Assembly (NCBI GenBank): GCA_002402315.1
Contig: DHFP01000269.1
Location: forward strand, 1-6,544
Origin: Clostridiales bacterium UBA4821
GTDB taxonomy: Bacteria > Bacillota > Clostridia > Acetivibrionales > UBA4821
Reading direction: 5' to 3'
Length of the DNA stretch: 6,544 bases
Made by a program: the position numbers and the translations under genes. Below, piece after piece: positions 5,201 through 6,544 of the stretch (the stretch's first letter is position 1; each line of letters begins with the position of its first letter). The notes beneath the pieces were generated by a model. That model was not told the DNA's origin and made no database searches. It saw nothing but the letters and a program-made list of their open reading frames with translations.

Positions 5201-5845
5201 GTGATGTATACTGACCCTGATGGGCATATTGCAATTAGAGAATTAGCTAAAGCCCTTGACCCAAAAGCTACTGTAACCTTTAATAATAAAACAAAAGCAG
5301 CTACAGTTACATTATCAAATGGACAAAGCACGACAGTTAAAGGAAAAATAACGAATGGTGTCATGGATGTTACTTCTCTTACTTTTAAGAATGGAACATC
5401 AAATTCGGCACCATCAAGAAATGTTATTGCAGTTGGCACAAATAAAGTTGTAGTAGACATTCAACCAAACGTAATGAGATTGCATTTAGATACAGGTGAT
5501 GCAAGAAGGATGGTATATGCTAACCCCCAAAAAAATGCTACTGTAATAGCTGGGGCAATTAAGACAGAATATAAGTCACAAACAGGAAATGATATAAATA
5601 TATCTACGCCTTCTGTGGCAACGGAGATAATTGGACACGCATATCCAGATGCGTTTGCCAGATTATCACGTAAAAAACTTCCGTTTACGGGAAAAGCTGC
5701 ACAAAGGGTAATCTCAAGTACTACTGTAATTGATATAGGGACATCTGAAGTTGATAGTAATAGGTGGTTTTGGGACTTCTCTGCTGATCTCATTGAAGGG
5801 GCGAAACAATATGATTACTATAATGATATATTTAGATTATATTAA
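5201..5845 (+). CDS. Orphan C-terminal tip of an Rhs polymorphic toxin (5' truncated)
   Basis: Homology starts at 5186 with CHNEPVMYTDPDGH, the very end of an Rhs repeat-associated core. In intact Rhs proteins this junction separates the conserved cage from the variable C-terminal toxin. The cage-forming body is absent: the frame is stopped at 5144-5146 inside the insertion sequence. The coordinates use GTG 5201, followed by ATG 5204, but neither has a good ribosome site. It is probably a silent or donor cassette rather than an expressed protein. Residues about 10-65 (IAIRELAKALDPKATVTFNNKTKAATVTL) resemble the copper-amine-oxidase-like stalk domain. The last 130 or so residues would be the toxin. 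I do not recognise its family. Notable are GHAYPDAFARLSRK (145-158) and an acidic, aromatic tail (DSNRWFWD, YDYYNDIF). No nuclease motif is clear. Confidence 0.75.
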   Translation: MMYTDPDGHIAIRELAKALDPKATVTFNNKTKAATVTLSNGQSTTVKGKITNGVMDVTSLTFKNGTSNSAPSRNVIAVGTNKVVVDIQPNVMRLHLDTGDARRMVYANPQKNATVIAGAIKTEYKSQTGNDINISTPSVATEIIGHAYPDAFARLSRKKLPFTGKAAQRVISSTTVIDIGTSEVDSNRWFWDFSADLIEGAKQYDYYNDIFRLY

Positions 5846-5906
5846 TATAGTTGAGGATATTTAAAAAATTCGTTTGAAGTAGGCAAGTAATTTTACTAAT
5901 CTCTAA

Positions 5907-5912
5907 TATAAT
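5907..5912 (+). promoter_or_regulatory. Possible promoter of the membrane protein gene
   Basis: A perfect TATAAT lies 85 bases before the ATG at 5997. No convincing -35 exists at 16-18 bases upstream. The hexamer sits inside an inverted repeat, GGCAAGTA (5882-5889) with TACTTGCC (5940-5947), which could be an operator or an RNA stem. Separate promotion of an immunity gene behind a silent tip would make sense. Confidence 0.4.
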
Positions 5913-5996
5913 AGAAATGTACTAGGAATATTGTAAAGATACTTGCCGACTCTTATTTTTACGACAAAGTGTTATTGTGTAGGAGGGAATTTTCCC

Positions 5997-6431
5997 ATGT
6001 ATGAAATTTCATTTAAAAATCTAGCGAAAATCATTTTAGATAAAATTTACGTTTTAGCCTTAATGCTTGGTATATTAGTCCAGTTTGCTTGGCATATGCT
6101 TTTAGGGAGCGAAATTCCAACCGTTATCACAAATAAAGAATTTTATTCTTTCACAATATTTTCAATAGTACTACTATTGCTTACATTGCTATATTTAAAA
6201 TTCCAGAACGTAAATAGTTTAAAGCGAACAATAAAATTATCTCTTATTTTATTATACGTAACCTTTTTTACATATTTATGGGTTATGGGGTTGATTGATA
6301 CGTTTGCCTATCCTCGTCACAAGTACTTAGTTCTTAGTAGGTATAGCGGTTTCGCAACAACCTTACTTATTATTCTTTATTGTATCTGGAAAATATTTAG
6401 AAGTAAGAATAGAAATCCTTTAAATATATAG
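5997..6431 (+). CDS. Four-helix membrane protein, candidate Rhs immunity protein
   Basis: This 144-residue protein starts at ATG 5997, supported by AGGAGG (5981-5986). An in-frame TTG at 5943 would add 18 residues but has no ribosome site and overlaps this one. Four hydrophobic segments are visible at about 17-37, 48-68, 79-101 and 111-133, joined by short loops with Lys/Arg-rich stretches (SLKRTIK, C-terminal KIFRSKNRN). No signal peptide or catalytic motif is seen, and I do not recognise a family. Immunity genes lie directly behind their Rhs tips, and membrane immunity proteins usually guard against toxins that act at the membrane. The immunity role therefore rests on position and type alone. 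The gene is AT-rich and lies 151 bases after the tip's stop codon. Confidence 0.6.
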   Translation: MYEISFKNLAKIILDKIYVLALMLGILVQFAWHMLLGSEIPTVITNKEFYSFTIFSIVLLLLTLLYLKFQNVNSLKRTIKLSLILLYVTFFTYLWVMGLIDTFAYPRHKYLVLSRYSGFATTLLIILYCIWKIFRSKNRNPLNI

Positions 6432-6475
6432 CAAGTAGCAAGTAGGACACCCTTAGTGCTGCAAAAAAGATTGAA

Positions 6476-6500
6476 GCCGCCTTCCGGCATTTCTCTTTTT
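6476..6500 (+). terminator. Weak terminator-like hairpin after the membrane protein gene
   Basis: GCCG (6476-6479) pairs with CGGC (6485-6488) around a 5-base loop. The flanking GAA and TTC could extend the stem over a bulge, and T-rich ATTTCTCTTTTT follows. The stem is short. From here to 6544 I see no gene, only a small CCAC/GTGG hairpin at the window's edge. Confidence 0.35.
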
Positions 6501-6544
6501 CACGCTTTATACTATGTGTCATCTCCGGCCCCACCGAACCGTGG

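Noticed and set aside
6500..6544. GC-rich palindrome CCAC/GTGG at the window edge
   Set aside because: The stem is only four base pairs and the sequence is cut by the window end, so no feature can be supported.

Overview
The window is AT-rich DNA with strong AGGAGG-type ribosome binding sites, TTGACA/TATAAT promoter elements and intrinsic terminators. This suggests a low-GC Firmicute, most likely a clostridium. That placement is an inference from style and gene families, not from a marker gene.

Layout. (1) 1-223: a leftward copy of a promoter-like inverted repeat, then the rho-independent terminator of recD2. (2) 224-2380, minus strand: a complete RecD2-type superfamily 1 helicase with its own extended -10 promoter at 2398-2406. 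(3) 2476-2569: the second, oppositely oriented copy of the repeat, carrying a TTGACA promoter that fires rightward. (4) 2629-3677, plus strand: a small-protein cluster holding a SymE-like toxin-family protein, an overlapping 40-residue aromatic peptide, a structured non-coding stretch, a second SymE-like protein whose ribosome binding site lies in a perfect hairpin, and a ribbon-helix-helix protein. (5) About 3620-5185: an IS110-family insertion sequence with an intact DEDD transposase. Its upstream non-coding end has the position and folding expected of a bridge RNA. (6) 5186-5845: an orphan C-terminal tip of an Rhs polymorphic toxin, entering at the end of the Rhs core (NEPVMYTDPDGH) with no Rhs body before it. 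(7) 5997-6431: a four-helix membrane protein in the position of the cognate immunity protein. (8) 6432-6544: a weak terminator-like hairpin and no gene.

How it fits together. The region reads as an accessory island of an Rhs/toxin locus: orphan Rhs tip plus immunity gene, SymE-like small proteins with a possible DNA-binding partner, and an IS110 element joined exactly to the Rhs tip. RecD2 is the only housekeeping-type gene. It lies between two inverted copies of the promoter repeat, so it may sit inside an invertible or duplicated segment.

Most interesting leads: a 10-base match (TATTAGGGAT) between the candidate bridge RNA and the right end of the element, the 47-bp perfect inverted repeat around recD2, the SymE/RHH cassette with its folded leader, and the unassigned Rhs toxin tip with a membrane immunity candidate.
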